Origin: Plakobranchus ocellatus
Taxonomy: Eukaryota > Mollusca > Gastropoda > Plakobranchidae
DNA length: 21,453 bases
Assembly: GCA_019648995.1 (NCBI GenBank)
Contig: BLXT01006579.1
Span: 140,756 to 162,208 of the forward strand
Direction of reading: 5' to 3'
Shown one piece after another: positions 8,406 to 19,349 of this stretch (positions are counted from its first letter, which is position 1; each line of letters opens with the position of its first letter). The notes under the pieces are model-generated. The model was not told where the DNA came from. It ran no database searches and saw only the letters and a program-made list of their open reading frames with translations. The position numbers and the translations under genes were made by a program.

Positions 8406-10659
8406 TAAAAAATCAAATAATTTTAATTGCGCACAACTCAGTAGTTTGGCACTTAGAGTTACAAAAATTACAAAAGTCATACCTATAAAGTCAATCTGGT
8501 GTAAGAAAAAGAACTGCTTACCTTATTTAGGAACGAGTATTGTAAAGTTATTCCTGGCTTTAATACACTTATTCCCGTCTTTTTCGTCATTCAGTTTTAG
8601 ACACGCGCCTTTCCAACTGCATTCTAGAAATGATCAAATTTTCAGATTTTAGAAATATATTTCTTAAGGGCGCTAACCGTGTATGAGGATTAGAGGCACA
8701 GCATTGAACTATTATGGAATCATCTAAAAGACATAATAATTAAAAATGTCAAACGAATTTTAGCTTTAGACATTTCTTTTTACAATTTCGTATACTATCT
8801 TTTTAGACACTCGGTGAACCTGACAAAAATTGTGCAGATATCAATTTAGCAGTGCAAAAAAAAAGGGAGAATTGTAAATACATATACAAATTCTAAGCAG
8901 CAATAGTTTAATGCTGCACATACGTCGTTGCACCTTTACCTCTCGCATCCCAACAGTTTGTAATTTGTCCCTTACGGCTTACCTTCTTGTTTCTGAGCTC
9001 TCTGTGCTTTAAGACACACACAAAAAAATAAAACTATAAAAAGGTGTTGATAAAATTTTCTTCTTCATGACCGTGGCACTTGTGCCATCAGAAAATGAAA
9101 GACCACTAACTCCAATGCATTTATTTTCACTGTAAACAAAATAAGAAGGTTCCTCAATAACTAAACTCTAACATTCATGAACAAATCTTTTAAAAAAAGA
9201 AAAAAAAAAGGACAGGACAGGTACGCATAGGCCCACAGACAGTACCAATAACCGTCACCAATAACAAAATAGAATGGGGCTATCGGGCTATTAAGTTAAA
9301 TATTTTTTCTTCAAGGGAGAGGGTTTAGGGGCAAAACGGTAGATGTAGGCAGAGGGTGATGTTTCTTGAAGTTTGGAAACTTGGCAATGTCAATATTTTT
9401 GAGTTTATCTATCTTAGTTTAACAGGGCTAAGTATATTGTACTATAAATTTGGGCTGTTTGTAATTTTTATGGTTCATGTTTCGTTGAAGTTAGCCTGCT
9501 GCATACTTTAAAAAAAAACAGTTTCCTTGTCCCATGAGGGATAAAAATCATCTCTTTGAATGGGTTTATTTTTAATTTTTAGGGTTAATTTTCACAATTT
9601 TTCGAAAGGTGGGCTATCTCAAAATGCCCCGATATTAAAAACAAAAGAGAGCAATAGAAAATGCAGTAATTGAGAAGCTATTTGAGATAATAGTCTGTCG
9701 TTCAAAGTAATATCATTTACAAGGCCTAGGCATCAGCCACCAATATGATATTATAGCATTGCTATATGGTGTTGATGAATGTAAGACAAACCTGTAAAAA
9801 GGGGGTTACGATAGAATAGGTCCATATCTTCATTTCAAGAAAACACATGGTTTTTCATGAAAGAATGCAAGCCCTTGTTTTCTAAGGGAATTAAAATAAT
9901 GATAAATTTAGGGTGTTAAGTTATTTTATAATCATAACTGAAAAAAAATAAATATTAGTGCGCAGAAAAACAGAAAAAAAATGTAAATTAGGTTTTCATC
10001 ACACGCAATATAGATAGCTTTCAATTCTCGAAGAATTATACTGCTTAGATTTAATTTTTCGACAAAATAATATTGTTTACCAAAATTTTGTCGTAACCAT
10101 CTTCGGTAGTAACAGGTAAAAGGGTTGCCACATAGTTTAGTAAAGTTATGTTGCGTTTTATGTTTATAAACTTTCCCTTTGACACGACAGTCTGGAAAAA
10201 GGACAGAAAATTAAACTTTATTTTTATCAATAAATAGTAATTCAATAAGTTTTTACTATCATCCTCCAATTAAAACAAGTCCTTTCACAAAACAAATGTG
10301 CAGAAGGAACCTTTGGTGACATTTGAAATTGGTGACCGAAGGAAATAGTTTCTATTTCTCATTGATTTAATACTGCAGATACTGGGTATAAAATGTCAAG
10401 CTAAAATGATATCCAATCCCAGTAAAAAATGCTTTGATCTATACCCTGGGCTTGTAATAGATTATATTTACAACAAAAAAAATTCACTACAAACAGAGAT
10501 ATGAAATTGACCTTTTTAATTTAAGCTGTTGCTTCAGTGATGAAATTACCCGTTTTGTTGTAACGTGTTGCTTCCATAAATGACCATTTTTTTTGTCATA
10601 AACTATTCAATTAAGAAAGCATTCTAATTGTATTAACTTTCTGGAAAAAAAATCTTCTT
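8406..10659. other. AT-rich intergenic or intronic sequence
   Basis: No convincing gene or repeat family is visible in about 2.2 kb. There are A-rich runs (for example 9188-9210), a small perfect hairpin TGGCAC/GTGCCA near 9073-9086, and short chance open frames at 8446-8652 (+) and 10051-10269 (-) with no recognisable domain. Confidence 0.5.
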
Positions 10660-11490
10660 TTTCAATATGAATTGTTTTTGTCTGCCTCCCGTAATTGTCC
10701 TTCGCGTCGTCAGGATGCCACTAGAGCGAGTTGAGATGATACCAGTTTTCTCTATTCGTGCAGATCGTGTCTTAGGGCATGCGTGTCTGAGCACAATTTG
10801 TTTGTCCCTCTTGTGTGTCATTAACCCTCTTTTCCTTCCGTCTGTCTCTTATAAGACATACTATTTCAGCGTCCTGTCTTCTTCACGTGACTGTTGTTTA
10901 CAGGTTTACGATGAGGGCAGATGCACTGCTCGATGGTTTAGTGGCCCTGTTCGTTTCTCATGTGATGTAAGTACTCGTGCTATGTCTCGCAGGTGTAGGA
11001 AAAGATGGAGGAAACCAATGCAACGGGAGCTTGATCTTGCAGTTCATGGTGATGATGTGATCTCTCCATATTGTTTTCAATCTGTGGAATTGTTCGTTTT
11101 CTAAGGAAAGGATTTTTTTTCTTGATCCTTTATCGATTTCTCCAAGTCTTTAAATGATTCCCTGTTTCAAGCGTCTGGTCCTTAATTTGGATATCATTTG
11201 TGATGAACAGTTTTCATTTGTCGAGAATTTGATCTTTTCCTCACTGCTTTCAATGCTGTTCTTAGTAAAGCAGTCTCAAGGCGCGTAACGAAACTTTATA
11301 GTTCACCTTCTTTGCAAGCCAATTCATCTATGTCATCTGCAAATCTGAGAATTTTTGTTCTTTCTTTTGCTGTCTGTCCCTCATCGTTTTCAAGAGAATT
11401 CGTCATCATTGGTTCTACGAACACGAAGAGAAAGGGTGAGAGCAGGTTTGACTGCCGGACACATACTCGGAATGAGCCTGCAATGACTTC
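10660..11490 (-). mobile_element. LINE remnant on the minus strand (RT motifs B-C and C-terminal tail)
   Basis: Read on the minus strand, one frame gives VRQSNLLSPFLF (RT motif B; plus-strand 11425-11460, with Ser for the usual Gly). It is followed in frame by SLENDEGQ and then LRFADDIDELA, where FADD (11332-11343) is the catalytic motif C. A stop follows soon after. Further on, in other frames, come IQIKDQTLET and then RLKTIWRDHIITMNCKIKL plus VSSIFSYTCET (10983-11083), matching the LKxIW...SIFLYACET region after the RT palm. A basic RSSGILTTRRTITGGRQKQ stretch ends near 10670. The RFADDID type differs from both LINEs on the plus strand, so it is a third lineage. Motif A and everything N-terminal are missing. 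Plus-strand open frames at 10667-11104 and 11312-11500 are shadows. Confidence 0.75.
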
Positions 11491-11500
11491 CCTGCACTAG

Positions 11501-11845
11501 TTGCTTTGATATATATAGCTGCTAGCATTGATCGATTTGCAGCCCTTTTTCTAAAAAAGAATAATAAAAGCGAATAAAATTTAAAAAAAAAAACACGCAA
11601 AATGCCAAAACGTGCTTTAGGGCAAAAAAATACTCACTTCTATGCGAGTTTCACGTCGTATTTTAACTGGGTCAGTTAAAAAAAAAAGAAAAAAAAATAA
11701 TCTAAAAACTACGAAAAATATTGAAGATGACTCTCAACCGCACTTTCCAGGATGGAAGATTGAAGGAAGAGCATAAACCAATAGAAAAAAAATGTTCGGG
11801 TTATCATGAAAATAACTTTTTTAATTTTGTCGTAAGTCGTAAATA
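11501..11845. other. A-rich sequence, no gene seen
   Basis: It contains several A-runs (about 11581-11592, 11680-11698) and nothing I can identify. Confidence 0.5.
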
Positions 11846-11938
11846 ATGAAAATGATGATGATAATGATGATATTAGTGATGATAATCATGATGATGTTGC
11901 TGCTGCTGCTGTTGCTGCTGCTGTCGCTATTATCATTT

Positions 11939-12013
<75 letters not shown>
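11846..12013. repeat. Composite trinucleotide repeat: ATG/GAT, TGC, then (CTA)n
   Basis: An imperfect ATG/GAT run (11846-11895) leads into an imperfect TGC run (about 11896-11925). After ATTATCATTT comes a pure CTA/ACT run at 11941-12013 (about 24 units). Open frames across it are poly-Leu or poly-Val artefacts (11846-12049 + and 11886-12224 -). Confidence 0.95.
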
Positions 12014-12014
<1 letters not shown>

Positions 12015-12816
12015 CACACCACTTTTTCTACTACTACGATTACTGCTAGCACTATTGCATCTAATTCTATATCTGATACTACTCAAGTACCATGTTCTCG
12101 AATGCTTACCTTTATTGATTGGTTTTTCGCATATATGGTATCTTTTGTATTTACACATTTCGCTCCTCCACGTTCCCTCTCCAAGCAAAGACCCACAGTT
12201 GAAAGGTTGTTCCCCTATCTTCATTGCCCAATTCGTGTAATTTATCTAGAAATGCATTGAAAAAAATGATCGAATTATTTGTATATATATTGTTATATAA
12301 GACTATCAAGGTTGTGAGAGTAAAAAGAGATATGTGGGATTTTTATACGTACATGGTTGCGGTTAAGATGTAAAAACCCCAAATGCTAGTGATGACAAAA
12401 TCTTTTCAAACGTATAACTTCAAAAAGAGGGACAGTTAAAAAATAAACCAAAGCGCAATATAAGACAAAATCTTAATATTTTAATCTTATAAGTCAATTG
12501 ATACTGCACTAATCCATAGTGGCATAAATCTCATAAGTGATTTCATTGTTTATCAGGTTTTGAATGAATACTGAATGACAAAAAATGTTCGTTACTGCAG
12601 TATTAAGATGCTCAATCTTTATAGCCCGTAGTATAGTCCAAAATTATGCAGTACCAAAACTTAAATAAACAGATTTACATATGTTACGTGGAGATGTCAT
12701 GTCAGAAAAAGTCATGAAATGACGAAAACAACAACTTAATGTTAAGAAATCCAGGATACAAACCAACGCAGATGACGAAGTCAGCAAACTGGGACGCAAT
12801 ACATAAATTCTACACT
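12014..12816. other. AT-rich sequence, no supported gene
   Basis: No domain-bearing ORF is visible. If the minus-strand exon ending at 12817 is real, the upper part of this stretch would be its 3' UTR. The only polyadenylation-like signal I see on that strand is a weak ATTAAA near 12480. Confidence 0.4.
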
Positions 12817-12945
12817 TCAAGAACAGGTAGACTGCGAAAGATTATGTAACAGGTAAATGCAGGCAACGGGAAGTCCAAATATCATAAATGCAACAGTGGC
12901 GACAATTCCAGTGGTATCCAAGGACATAGGATACAAGGGTGGAGT
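12817..12945 (-). CDS. Candidate 3'-terminal exon with one membrane segment (unidentified)
   Basis: On the minus strand a plausible splice acceptor, GCTTGCAG, is followed at 12945 by 42 codons and a TGA ending at 12817. The peptide starts TPPLYPMSLDTTG and runs into a hydrophobic stretch, GIVATVAFMIFGLPVACIYLL, ending HNLSQSTCS. That looks like a single transmembrane helix with a very short tail, or the last helix of a multi-pass protein. The in-frame sequence before the acceptor runs into the 19-bp AT-rich tandem repeat and is intron-like, which supports an exon boundary here. I do not recognise the family, found no partner exon, and a chance ORF of this length is possible. Confidence 0.3.
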   Translation of the reverse strand, partial: TPPLYPMSLDTTGIVATVAFMIFGLPVACIYLLHNLSQSTCS

Positions 12946-12998
12946 CTGCAAGCGTCCGCACTTGACGTGAAATTTGAAACTCAAATGCCTCACATAGA

Positions 12999-13248
12999 AT
13001 TGAAATTCTAACATTCTATTCAAATTTTTAAAGTATATTGAAATTCTTATATTCAATTGAAATTCTAATGGTCCATTGAATTCTTATGGTGCAATGAAAT
13101 TCTTATAATCGTTTGAAATTCGTATATTTTATTGAATTCTCTTCAAATTGTTATAGTTTATTGAAAATCTTATATTTCATTGAATTTCTTATTATCTATA
13201 TAACTTCTTATATTCTATTGAAATTCCAATATTGTATTGAAATTGTCC
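12999..13248. repeat. Diverged 19-bp tandem repeat, about 13 units
   Basis: The unit is close to ATTGAAATTCTTATATTCA. Consecutive copies are 18-19 bases apart through most of the block, with one irregular stretch near 13140-13160. The short open frames at 13113-13331 and the start of 13237-13548 are products of the repeat. Confidence 0.85.
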
Positions 13249-13339
13249 AATTCCACAGCCCTTCATCTTTCCATTTATTACAAAGATTGCACATCCATGA
13301 TGGTACGGCTTATGTTACAAATAGTATATGAATTTAATC

Positions 13340-13960
13340 ATAAAGAAGTATTTAATACATCCCTAAGGACACCAAAGACATTGCAAAAGTCCCAATCAGT
13401 GTTAACAAGTATGAAAACTCTCTTGAGCAAAAATAAACTATTGGTTAAAACAAGATACAGAACACTTCCAATGTTGCAAAGAATCCATTTTTATGTGTGT
13501 AATTGTGACAATAACCCAGCAAGTTCAAACGAAAAACGAGGCAGTTGAGATAAAGTTATTAAAGACGGATGCTACGAACTTCGTGAATGGCAAGGAACTG
13601 AATATGGTAGTCGTAAGATAATCAGAAAGTAGTCATTAGTCAAGAAAATATCAAGCCAATTTTCTAGGCTTTTAGGTTACGTTATGAGAAGAGAAGGCTT
13701 TGAACGACCAACTAAAGCAACTAAAGCAGCAACAAAAAACCCGGAAAGGTAGAAGACAAGAGACAGAAAGGAAGGACATGACTTCATGGATGACGAAAGA
13801 CAAAGTCACGCAAACAAGTTCAGCCACACAGAATCGAAAGCTGATGACGGATGCTATAAAGCAAAGCTCTCGAGTCACGTCAAGAGCAGTTTCGTCAGTG
13901 TTAAGACTATAGACGATACTGCTTTTTATTTGCCCATGGCAAAAGGCAATCACCAAATTG
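13340..13960 (+). mobile_element. LINE C-terminal remnant
   Basis: Fragments match the region after the RT palm and the tail of LINEs like the second copy. TSMKTLLSKNKLLVKTRYRTL (from 13405, frame 1) corresponds to the 'MK.ILTNRN...KTR.R.LK' segment. LLGYVMRREGFE (13669-13704) corresponds to 'FLGHVMRREGLE', followed by a frame change and GRRQETERKDMTSWMTKDK (frame 2, about 13748-13810), and then RKLMTDAIKQSSR at the C-terminus. No RT catalytic motif is present. The left edge near the 19-bp repeat is uncertain. Short open frames at 13672-13956 (-) and 13786-13968 (+) are shadows. Confidence 0.6.
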
Positions 13961-15417
13961 ATTCATAGTAAGCTTTCTGGGTTTATCAGAAAAATTTCTC
14001 AAGCTCAGGATGGTTGCAAGGCTCGAAACCACATTTTATGCGACTACATTGATTACGTATCCCAAATCAGTCCATATTAAAGTTAAAAAAAAAAAAATTT
14101 CATTCTATAGCGTTGATCGTCACAGAGAAGATTCTCATTGCTTTTTACATCCGTTCTCCAAGAATCAATGTTGGACATTTGCTAACTTGCCGCTTAATTC
14201 TATAGGAGAAACGGTATCAAAATCGTTCAAACCTTAATTTTTTCAGTGATCCAGCCCCAGGTAAATGGAGCAAATTTTTGCAGTCCAATCCAAAAAGCAA
14301 CATTTCTATGAGGCCTAATTTGAGCTGTTTTAAAAACCAAAAAGAAAACGCTAAATGAATGGTTAACAATAATCTTTGAATCATTTATTTATTTGTTTGT
14401 TTATTCATATATTAATTTATTTCTTTTTTTTTTGTTGTTTTTTCTTTATTTATTTACTTATTTATACATCTATTTATTTATTACTCTTAGTTGCTGGTGT
14501 AAAACTCGTGGTTAATTGCAGTAGCTAGTTAACTCTTAGAGATAATGCTCCTTGAATATAAATAAGTAAGGTAACATCATTTATTTGTAAAGCAAATAAA
14601 CTTTTAGTTGACATGGTTTTGTTAATAAAGGAAAAAATGATAAGGCTAAAATTTTCAATAAATATCTAATAACTACAAAGTTAATGCTTCAAAATGAAAT
14701 TGCAGCAAAAAAAGCCAGTCACCGTTCCAATTTAGTTTACAGCTTGATCAGTTAAACAAAGGCAATGCATAATGCTCTTACACCCTCCACTCCTCTCAGG
14801 ACTTCCAGTTTCGATGCCTATACATAGACCTTGTGCCATCTACTCCACACCTGTTTTACAAATTGCCTGGACTAAGACACTCTGTCCTATATTGTTTTCG
14901 GTTACTCTAAATAAAAACTGTGCGTCTCATTCCAAATGTATCTGATTTTAGTTTTATTTCTATAAAATCAGAAAAAATGATGTAATAGATAACAAATTTA
15001 AAATTCATCAACTATTTGTGGTGGCTGGTGGGTTAAAAGCGAAATGCTTTTTAACTTTTTAATGCCAGCACCGATTGACACGCGGTTTTCGACAAACAAT
15101 TCTTTAATTTTTTATCTAGCGTGTGGCGCCTTTGCTTTTACCGAGTTTGATACTGTTTTGCCGTGAAAACAAAAACATTTTTATTTCGCCGCTCGCCCCT
15201 TTCGATCCAACATACGCTTAGATCTGTGTTTTTTAAAAACTTTTGTAGTCGTTGGCATATCCATACGGAGCTGTGTTCAATAGTTAGGACAATTGTCCCA
15301 GGCCGTTCTAAAAAGTGGACCAAATGCAACGGTAAACATATATGGGCACTCCATGTTCCTACTGAACGATTAAATGAAGCGTAATGAACGCAGCTCCAGG
15401 TATCGATTCAATAGTAT
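13961..15417. other. AT-rich sequence with TTTA-rich low-complexity block
   Basis: A TTTA/TTTG-rich low-complexity run occupies about 14380-14485. An AATAAA lies near 14910 after a pyrimidine-rich stretch, but no exon leads to it. The open frames at 14010-14237 (+) and 15138-15384 (both strands) show no domain. Confidence 0.5.
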
Positions 15418-15419
15418 AA

Positions 15420-15725
15420 TATCTATAGATCTAGATCTAGATCTAGATTAGATCTAAGCCTGTCCTAAAGCATAGCATCAAAAAAATCTGTGAGTTTGGT
15501 TAAATCGAATCGAGGTTGGGTAGGCCTAGATGGAGATTCTGCCTAGCCTAGAGTCTAAATTTAGATCTAGATTCTAGATTCTAGATTAGATCTTTAGTGA
15601 CTGTTTCATCGGAATCATAGATCAAAATCCAATTTTGATCTAAAATCTAGAATTCTGGTATTTTATTGGAACCTAGAGTCTAGATGTAGATCCAGATCCT
15701 GATAGGCCTAGATCTAGATCTGGGC
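15420..15725. repeat. Block rich in TAGATC/TCTAGA motifs
   Basis: Uninterrupted CTAGAT runs occur at about 15428-15450 and 15709-15721. In between, AGATCT, TCTAGA and GATCTAGAT recur many times, with AGGCCTAGA at several points. A smaller cluster with the same motifs sits at 7160-7330. The density looks like a degenerate simple repeat with a 6-base palindromic core rather than coding sequence. Confidence 0.75.
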
Positions 15726-16959
15726 CTAATCCTGATAAAGTTAAATCATCTTGATATTGTTGGATCAAAAATCTGATCTAGACCTTCGTTTATTAGGATC
15801 CATACGCCTAAATTTGGCAAGTTTTTCTAAAAATTGCGTGGCAGGATTCTGATTATATATCGCCCAATACCGAAATTTAGAGAAGGCCCTATCTTGAAAT
15901 TGTTGATTCACGTTGAGATTATGATTGCAAACCAAGTAGCAAAATTAAAATACTAGCCAAGATATTTGGTTAGGTCGAGAATCAGTATCTCGATAGCTAA
16001 AGTTTATTTCAAACTTTCCGTTCCATTATTGCTGTAATTGTGATTTTTTTTTTTTTTACTTTGGCCTAACTTTAATTATCATGGCGATTTTTATAATAAC
16101 ATTTAAATTTGTTTATGTAGACTTCAAGCCCTACTATTTTGAAAAATTGGACTGTATATAAGGGTTTCTGTCAAATCATGCAAAAAAGTCAATCTTTAAT
16201 TGTTGAAACTCTCTCCAAGTCAAGGTATCAACTTCCAGACTTCAGGATCCTGTTCAGACAAGGATAAATTGAAATGAGATTGCGTCGTATAACAGTAACT
16301 TTATTTGGTTTACTTTTGCTCTTATAGAAGGACATCACATCTCGAGTTCGTAGGGCTTGAATACTGAATGAATCATGGCAGTTGCTAGATTAATTTTTAA
16401 TTAACTATTGCAGACCCCAAGCCTTCGAAATGATAGAATGCAAATTCTATTCATAGTTTACATGAAATGATCCTCAGTTTAAAAATTAAACCTTATTAAG
16501 GCTGCAGTATGCAGAGCACCTTCGTTTGGTTTATTTTTTTTTTTTGTTCTGGGATTTTCACTTCATTTTTTAAAGAATGTCAGGTTTTTTGCCTTGCCAC
16601 AAAAGCAGTGATCATTCAATCTCAATCAAGAAATACACTGGAGGGGAGTGGAATAAAGCTACATTTTAGATGGCTAATTCTTTGGTTCCCATTTTGGTTT
16701 ATAAATTTTTCCCTTTTTTTCAAGCGTTCTTTGCATTTTGTTTACTGTATGTATGCCCACGTTCGGTAGATTATGGTTTAGAGAAATCTGCTGAAAGTCG
16801 ATATGTTATAAGACATTCTTCAGCATATAGTTTAAGGCAAACCTCGATTTATATGCTGAAAATATAACTTTTTAACATCAATAAGAATTTCTTGGTTTTT
16901 ATTTACTTAATGCGACACTAAGACAAGTAAATTATGCTCAGAAAAATGTCTTTTCCTTT

Positions 16960-16977
16960 CCCGTTCATTTGAACGGG
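16960..16977. repeat. Perfect hairpin, 8-bp stem, 2-base loop
   Basis: CCCGTTCA, TT, TGAACGGG. It sits in AT-rich sequence and is GC-richer than its surroundings. No T-tract or gene end is nearby to suggest a function. Confidence 0.7.
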
Positions 16978-18773
16978 CAAACATGCTTGTATTTTATAAT
17001 GGAGCTAAGCTCAAACGTGTAATGCCTATACAAATTTTTGTGGAGCTTCAATACAATCTACAAAAATATAAATATGTTACTCTAAATCATGCCGTTTTAT
17101 ATGGGCATATTTTAAAATCCCAAAGTTGTTTTACGGAATTTTAAAACGACATTTTATAACCCTATTTAAACCTTATCAAGTTGACGAAACAAAAATAATA
17201 ACAATAATGTTTCGGCACTTTCTCCGCCGCCAGTCAAAGCTAAAGGGAATAAACAGTATAAAATGTTTGGTGCGCAACTTTCATTTTCTTGAGAATATCA
17301 TCTTTTAAGTGAAGTGATAAAAATCAGCGATGGGTTTGGCTAGTACAGTATATTAATGCTTTTGCATCACGCAAGCAAGTGCAACAGACTAAAATTTAAA
17401 ATAGCCTAAAAACCTAATGAATGCTCCTGCTTTTCTTGTATAAAAAAATCAATCTTCAACACCTTTGGGCAGACTCAAGGTTAACTATCCAACTACCTTT
17501 CGATCTGCAATCTAGATCGCTATCAATGCATAATAGCTTTAACTTATGAAGCAGAAGAATAAATTGAAACGATTTCATGTATTTTGCAGTTGGGTCATTT
17601 TGTAAGGATGTAATTCATTAGCTCATGCACTCTTTGGATCCTAGATTTTATTATTGTTCCCTGAGTGTTGATCTTGCTCGTTGGATGACTCATTGATACT
17701 GATTTGTCTAATTTAATTTTCTGTGAAGCCCTTGAGTTGTTTTGAACGGTTAAAAAGATCTCGAAATTAAATCTAAGAATTCTAGATGTTTTCAGATCTA
17801 TATTTCTAGAATTGTAAAGAAATAAATAGCTCAACATGCGAAAAAAATTGGAAGGGGGTGGGTGGGTTGTCTTTGGTCATGGGCATATTATTCAGATATC
17901 ATTATATTTTCTCATCTATTTATATAATTTCAAGAATGGAATGATTGCATATAAGCAAAGGGTCCGATCCGAAAAGAGCTATGTTAATTTTGCATACTGC
18001 GTGATTAGTTGCATGGTGCTTTTATGTAATAAAAGTAATAGCTTATCATTGCCTTATAATAACGATTATAATTATGGAAAGTACTCTTTCTTTTATCTCC
18101 ATTCATATAGTTTGTTATTTGCTACAGATAATATTGCCATGCCATGTGCTAATATTATTTGATATTATCACTACTCTGTGTACTCTGTGTACAGAAGAAA
18201 TAAGAAAATTAAAGAGTATGTATTAATTCTACTTATGTTTCGATGTGCATATTTTTGTGAATTCCATGTAAACTACCCGTTTATTCAAACAAAACTATTA
18301 TTACTCCATTTTTTTACCAGTGCAACCTTTCTCTTACATCAAAGGCCCATATCTGGATTCTAACCAAAAGGGAATGCGCAGCCTCATATATAATGACAAG
18401 AGCTTTGTCAGTGAGAGATAAAGCTTAGAGCTGGATCCTGTTTGTAGCAATTTTATGTTCTACAATTGATAAAACATTTTAAATGTAGGAATTGCAGAAT
18501 GAACATGTTGTCTATGACGTTACAACAACGTAAAATCTGATGTTGTTGCCTGTGGTTGAAGAGAGTCATCAGTTTAGCACTCCAATAAGTTGATGACATG
18601 TTCTCAAACTCATCTATCATCGTGAACGAGGGAACATTACCAAGCTCACCTCACACACCCGCTATCACTCACCTCACGAGCACTGCCAAACAGTTCTGAT
18701 TCAAGGGATGTGCCTGTCTTTGCTGCTATAACTTAACATTATCTAAGAGACGCAAAAATTATTGATTGCAATC

Positions 18774-18792
18774 ACTCCCTTGGAAAGGGAGT
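18774..18792. repeat. Perfect hairpin, 8-bp stem, 3-base loop
   Basis: ACTCCCTT, GGA, AAGGGAGT. No associated gene is visible. Confidence 0.7.
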
Positions 18793-19160
18793 CTCGGATC
18801 CTACTTCAAAAATCAACTTCATCCAATCAATGATATGGGCGAGTTGTGATGGGACAGTGAGTTTCGGTTCTTTGCTTTGTTCGCAAACAAAATCTGCACT
18901 GATACATAAAAGTATTAAAACTAATCATTACCTCATTCTAACTATACCACATTCCACCATATCTGACTGATGGAGACCTAGCATCGAAATTTACTGCGCC
19001 ATCATAAAAATGATCGAAAACTAGGACTATGAATTACAAGCAAACATCAAATTGTAAAAAAAAAAAAAAAGAAAGGACGCATGACTTATTGTTCCCAAGT
19101 GAAAGAATGGCAGTTTTTAGATTCAAATGAACTAAAGCTATCTATTAATTGCTCACTCAC

Positions 19161-19349
19161 CCCTCAGGAACTGTGTCATATTTACATCGTGTATGACCAC
19201 AAGATCTGCACCAAGATTTTTGCACGTAGATCTGGCCTTATACCAGGTACTTGGCTTGGAGTTTTTTGGATGAAATACCTTGGTGCAGGTTTCAGTCATC
19301 TTATTTTCCGCCCATCCATGATCACAGGGACCCAATCTTCTGGTTCGTC
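19161..19349 (-). CDS. Exon for the N-terminal half of a C-type lectin-like domain
   Basis: C-type lectin-like domains bind carbohydrate or protein ligands, usually outside the cell. On the minus strand an acceptor (TTACCCCTAG) precedes base 19349 and a strong donor (GGG/GTGAGT) follows base 19161, giving a 189-base exon, exactly 63 codons, phase 1 at both ends. The peptide has GPCDHGWAENK and TETCTKVF (the N-terminal disulfide pair of the long-form domain), then STWYKARSTCKNLGADLV (the WxxAxxxCxxxGxxL core of helix 2 and the following strand), then VIHDVNMTQFLR. The second half of the domain (WIGL, the calcium-binding EPN/WND motifs and the last cysteines) must be in another exon that I could not find. 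No stop or frameshift is present, so it may be functional, but an orphan exon of a pseudogene is possible. Confidence 0.75.

Larger units (their letters stand above)
15726..19160. other. Long AT-rich stretch, probably intronic or intergenic
   Basis: No supported exon in about 3.4 kb. If the lectin exon at 19161-19349 (-) is part of a gene, its next exon, carrying the C-terminal half of the domain, should lie on this side. I searched by eye for WIGL and EPN-type motifs on the minus strand and did not find them. Open frames at 16509-16867, 17126-17308 and 17836-18363 (+), and 17595-17837 (-), have no recognisable domain. Two perfect short hairpins are listed separately. Confidence 0.45.

Noticed and set aside
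11846..12224. Poly-Leu and poly-Val open frames
   Set aside because: Translations of the CTA microsatellite.
17847..17866. Second G-quadruplex candidate (GGGGGTGGGTGGG)
   Set aside because: Only three separated G-runs of three or more; it fails the four-run rule.
17836..18162. 108-residue plus-strand open frame as a small membrane protein gene
   Set aside because: AT-biased composition, no recognisable motif, no splice or promoter context; length is compatible with chance.
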